Below, in pieces: positions 60,025-64,000 of a stretch of DNA of 64,000 bases. The position numbers and the translations under genes are program-made. Every line of letters begins with the position of its first letter. The first letter of the stretch is position 1. The notes beneath the pieces were generated by a model. That model was given only the letters and a program-made list of their open reading frames with translations, was not told where the DNA came from and ran no database searches. The DNA comes from Dallia pectoralis (lineage: Eukaryota > Chordata > Actinopteri > Esociformes > Umbridae), in the NCBI GenBank assembly GCA_029465975.1, contig CM055762.1, positions 4,137,156 to 4,201,155 on the forward strand, written 5' to 3'.

Positions 60025-63000
60025 CGTACGCCCCTGAGGATGAGAAGGAGGCTGCTCTGCTCGATGAGGACCCGGAAGGGGAGGACTCGGCTGCAGAGGA
60101 GGAGCCTGCGGTCAAGTACATGTGCCAAGACAAGGACCTGCTTCTCAACGGTCGGCCTGCCTTCCACGATTCCCCGGCTGCCGACTTCTCCGGCCACGAG
60201 ATGGACAACGAGTCTCACCTGAGTGAGTCCAGCGACCGCATGTCAGACTTTGAGAGTGCCTCCCTAAAAAACGAGGATGTCGCCAAGGTGGCCCCGACAT
60301 CCCTGTCGCCGTCTTCCTCCGTGATGTTGGCCACCACCATGGCGACGTCCACTGAGGACAGCGCTACCACCGGGCCGGACAGCCTGGAGCAGATGAAGGC
60401 CATCTACACCAGCTTCCTGACCAACTCTTACTGGTCGTCCCTGAACCTCAACCTAACCCAGCCACCCGCCGTGGAGAAACCTCCGCGCAGCCACAGCAGC
60501 AGCAGCAGTAGCAGCAGTAGCAGCAGTTGCGGCAGCAATGGCAACGGTTACGATTGGCACCAGTCCGCCGTTGCCAAGACGCTCCAGCAGGTCTCTCAGA
60601 ACCAGAACCGACTGAATCACCCGGCGGCGGAGCAAAACAACCTGTTCAGCACTGTGCAGCTCTACCGCCAGAGCACTAAGCTCTACGGCTCCATCTTCAC
60701 GGGCGCCAGCAAGTTCCGCTGCAAGGACTGCAGTGCCGCCTACGACACACTTGTCGGGCTGACCGTGCACATGAACGAGACGGGCCACTACCGGGATGAC
60801 AACCACGAGACGGACAGCGAGGGCACCAAACGCTGGTCCAAGCCGCGTAAGCGGTCCCTGCTGGAGATGGAGGGCAAAGAAGATGCTCAGAAGGTCCTGA
60901 AGTGCATGTACTGTGGACATTCGTTTGAGTCTCTGCAGGACCTCAGTGTCCACATGATCAAGACAAAACACTACCAGAAAGTACCTCTGAAGGAGCCAGT
61001 GACCCCTGTGGCAGCTAAAATAATCTCCTCTTCCCGGAAGAGAGCCCCGATCGAGCTTGACCTTCCGAGCTCCCCAGACTCCAATGGGGGCACCCCCAGA
61101 CCCTCTATAAATGATCCTAATGACCCCCTTCAGAAGGTATCCAACCCCTACATCACCCCAAATAACCGCTACGGACACCAGAATGGAGCAAGCTATGCCT
61201 GGCAGTTCGAGTCCAGGAAATCCCAGATTCTGAAATGTATGGAATGTGGCAGCTCCCACGACACCCTCCAGGAGCTGACCGCACATATGATGGTGACGGG
61301 TCACTTCATCAAGGTCACAAACTCTGCCATCAAGAAAGGCAAGCCTATCATGGAGTCTCCGTCGACTCCCGTCTCCGTCATCTCCGCCGGCGAGGAGAAG
61401 GTCCAGTCTGTGCCCCTGGCAGCCACAGCTTTCTCCCCGCCTCCTCCGCCCATACCGCCCCCATCTAGCGTCTCCCCGGCTATGACTGTGGAGATTAAGA
61501 AGGAGGAGAAAGAAGAGGAGTGCACAAAGGAAACCACCTACAGCCGCAAAGCAAAGAAGACCGGCGACGAGGAGTCTGAGGAGAAATTCGATATCTCCTC
61601 CAAATACTCCTATTTAACAGAGGAGGATCTAGAAGAGAGCCCTAAGGGGGGATTTGATATTTTGAAGTCCCTGGAAAACACGGTGACGTCCGCCATCAAC
61701 AAAGCACAGAACGGCGCTCCCAGCTGGGGGGGCTACCCAAGCATCCACGCTGCCTATCAGCTGCCCAACATCATGAAACTCTCCCTCGGTCACACAGGGA
61801 AGAGCTCTCCCCTCAAATACATGTTCCCCGGTGGAGAGATCCTATCCCCAAACGGCAAAAACCAACCACTGATCTCCCCTCCTAGTCGGCAGACCTCTCC
61901 GCTACCCAAAAACAACTTCCACGCCATGGAGGAGTTGGTCAAGAAGGTGACTGAAAAAGTAGCAAAGGTGGAGGAGAAGATGCGTGAGCCTAGTGTCAGG
62001 GTCTCCCCTCTGAGAAGAACCACGCCATCCCCCTGTAGCAGCGAGGCAGGGGAGTCTGCCAGGGGGGAGTCGCCCAAAGAGAGTAGAGGATCCAAAACCC
62101 CTGAGAGCATTGGTGGTGGCAGTCACAAAGAGTCTAACGGTGATGCCAATATTAAGGATTCGGCGGAGAATGGAACCGAGTCCGCTGTCAAATCCCCCGT
62201 CTCCGCTCTGCGCGGAAGCACAGCCATCATTACTGACCACCCACCAGAGCAGCCCTTCGTCAATCCTCTAAGTGCTCTTCAGTCAGTGATGAATGTCCAC
62301 CTGGGTAAGGCAGCTAAACCTGCATTACCCTCCCTGGACCCGATGAGTATGCTCTTCAAGATGAGCAACAGCTTGGCGGAGAAGGCCGCGGTGGCCGCTT
62401 CCACGCCGGCACAGACCAAAAAAAACAACGAGCACTTGGACCGCTACTTTTATCACGTCAACAACGACCAGCCAATAGACTTGACCAAAGGCAAGAATGA
62501 AAAGAGTAGCTCTCTGGGTTCATCTACGTCAACGCCTTCCTCGGTTTCCCCCTCATCCACAGTCACAATGGCCAAAGCCTCGTCCGTTGTGGCCTCCTTC
62601 ATGTCCAACTCCCCGTTGCGCGAGAACGCATTGTCAGACATTTCCGACATGCTGAGAAACCTCACAGAGAGTCAAGTCTCCAAGTCCTCCACACCCACCA
62701 GCCTGTCAGAAAGGTCTGACATTGAGGGTGCCACCCAGGAGGAGCTAGAGGATATATCACCAGCCCAAAAGCGCAAGGGCCGGCAGTCCAACTGGAACCC
62801 GCAACACCTGCTCATTCTCCAGGCCCAGTTTGCGTCCAGCCTTCGGCAGACCGGCGATGGCAAGTACGTGATGTCAGACCTGAGCCCCCAGGAGAGGATG
62901 CACATATCACGTTTCACCGGCCTCTCCATGACAACCATCAGCCACTGGCTAGCCAACGTCAAGTACCAGCTACGGAGAACCGGCGGGACAAAGTTCCTAA

Positions 63001-63404
63001 AAAACCTAGACTCCGGCCATCCGGTGTTCTTCTGCAGCGACTGTGCTTCCCAGATCCGTTCCCCCTCCACGTACGTCACCCACTTAGAGTCTCACCTGGG
63101 CTTCAGGCTTCGAGACCTGACCAAACTGTCGGGAGAACAGCTCGTCAGTCAGATCTCACGTCACACCAAAAGCCTGTCTGAAAAACTGCTGTCCAACCAC
63201 TCCCACTCCAACCCTCACTCCCTCTCCCATGCCCACTCCCCGTCTCCGTCTACTGACGAGGACGGAAGCGGCACCTCCTATCAGTGCAAGCTCTGCAACC
63301 GGACTTTTGCAAGCAAGCACGCGGTCAAGCTCCACCTGAGCAAGACCCATGGGAAGTCCCCAGAGGACCATCTTATGTACGTCTGTGAGTTGGAGAAACA
63401 GTAG
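60025..63404 (+). CDS. tshz3: tshz3 coding exon 2: teashirt homolog 3, zinc-finger/homeodomain transcription factor
   Basis: Main exon of tshz3, following a pyrimidine-rich tract and AG at 60,023-60,024 and ending at TAG 63,402-63,404. With exon 1 the product is 1,139 aa; human TSHZ3 is about 1,081. Order along the protein: acidic N-terminus; Ser run 171-181; teashirt zinc fingers with Cys/His at C246-C249-H262-H268, C307-C310-H323-H329 and C418-C421-H434-H440; Pro-rich stretch about 485-493; helical charged segment 648-666 (MEELVKKVTEKVAKVEEKM); CtBP-type motif PIDLT 830-834; atypical homeodomain about 930-1000 with W988 and N991 in helix 3; zinc finger 4 (C1017, C1020, H1033, H1037); zinc finger 5 (C1101, C1104, H1117, H1122). 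All key residues are present and no frameshift is seen. The family acts in the nucleus, mainly as repressors in smooth-muscle, kidney, hindbrain and cortical development. The His/Ser/Pro-rich insert at 1070-1095 is not in the human protein as I recall it. Confidence 0.96.
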
Positions 63405-64000
63405 CACTAAGCTTTGGACATGCTGCACACACACACACACACACTCTCTCTCTCACACTCACTTCCTCTCTTTGTCTTTAGCTTTTCACAGACATTTATT
63501 TCCAAAAGGACCATTAAGTGATGAAACTGCACAAAGATGCCATACAACTACTGTTTAGTTTCGGCACATGTTTTTTTTTATTTTCATTAAGGTAGAATCA
63601 CTCTGGCCCAATAAGTTAGTTTGTTTATATTATCCTTTTTTTTAAAGCTGGTAATTTTTTTAAATTGTGCATTGTTGAAGAAAGAGGCGCTGTTGTCACT
63701 GATGAAACTTATGAAGGTTGAAAAAAAATGAATGAATTTTGAAATGAAGTGGTATGTATTTGAAAAAGTTGTGTAAATTGGATTTGATTTTCTTATATTT
63801 TGGCATCGCTGAGATGCAATAAGCTGCATGCATAAATGAGACAGTTTAGTTATTTGGTAACTAAATCTGGTGCACTTTTCTTTTTTCTCTTTCCCTCTCT
63901 CTCTTTTGTTATCGTGATCTTTCCGTGCTGGTATCAGCATCTAAAATTTAACCCTCTGAGTACGGCCAAGCACTTCGACCCCAACGATCCAAAACCCCTA
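63405..64000 (+). other. tshz3: tshz3 3' UTR (continues past the window)
   Basis: Sequence after the stop codon begins with a CA/CT microsatellite (63,427-63,458) and becomes T- and A-rich, typical of a 3' UTR. I found no AATAAA or ATTAAA; only AATAAG-like variants occur, near 63,610 and 63,818. The transcript therefore probably ends beyond 64,000. Confidence 0.7.

Noticed and set aside
60453..61304. 283-codon open frame on the minus strand
   Set aside because: It is an antisense shadow of tshz3 exon 2, caused by its codon usage; the plus-strand protein is clearly the real one.

Overview
The window reads as nuclear genomic DNA of a ray-finned (teleost) fish. It has one recognisable protein-coding gene, a two-exon teashirt zinc-finger gene (tshz3 type), set in a large non-coding domain. 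The evidence is eukaryotic GT-AG splicing, abundant (CA)n/(GT)n microsatellites and minisatellites, and relics of DNA transposons of fish type (hAT-like, Tc1/mariner-like, and a palindromic MITE I know from salmonid-type genomes). A pike/salmonid relative is plausible, but the sequence alone does not settle species or whether the gene is tshz3a or tshz3b.

Layout. 1-9.9 kb: gene-free flank with a few AT-rich, ATTA-containing blocks that look like candidate conserved elements. 9.9-11.3 kb: a roughly 80-90 bp minisatellite with an internal GT tract. 11.3-15.8 kb: gene-free, with small CA, GT and CAGG/CAGA repeats. 15.8-17.5 kb: a 33-41 bp satellite organised into a 148-bp higher-order repeat. 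17.5-29.9 kb: an AT-rich, transposon-rich block with a palindromic MITE, a complete short hAT-like element with 8-bp target duplications, a 44-bp minisatellite, an orphan open frame, a decayed Tc1-like element and two copies of a teleost MITE. 30-32.9 kb: probable promoter and 5' leader region of tshz3, carrying a 13-bp CCAAT-containing array and a 34-bp minisatellite of about 30 copies.

32,939-63,404: tshz3. A 40-nt coding exon 1 encodes the conserved N-terminus MPRRKQQAPRRAA. A 27-kb intron ends at an AG acceptor at 60,023-60,024, and a single large exon 2 encodes the rest. The spliced product is 1,139 aa, with three N-terminal teashirt zinc fingers, a CtBP-type PIDLT motif, an atypical homeodomain and two C-terminal zinc fingers. 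The gene product is a nuclear transcriptional regulator. The intron holds several repeat-poor, ATTA-rich blocks that look like enhancers of a developmental regulator, with microsatellites and at least four minisatellite arrays between them. The 3' UTR runs to the window edge with no canonical AATAAA seen.

No RNA gene, CRISPR array, operon or other bacterial-type feature is supported. Most other open frames are artefacts of tandem repeats without stop codons or antisense shadows of tshz3 exon 2. Calls of conserved non-coding elements are by eye, not from an alignment.
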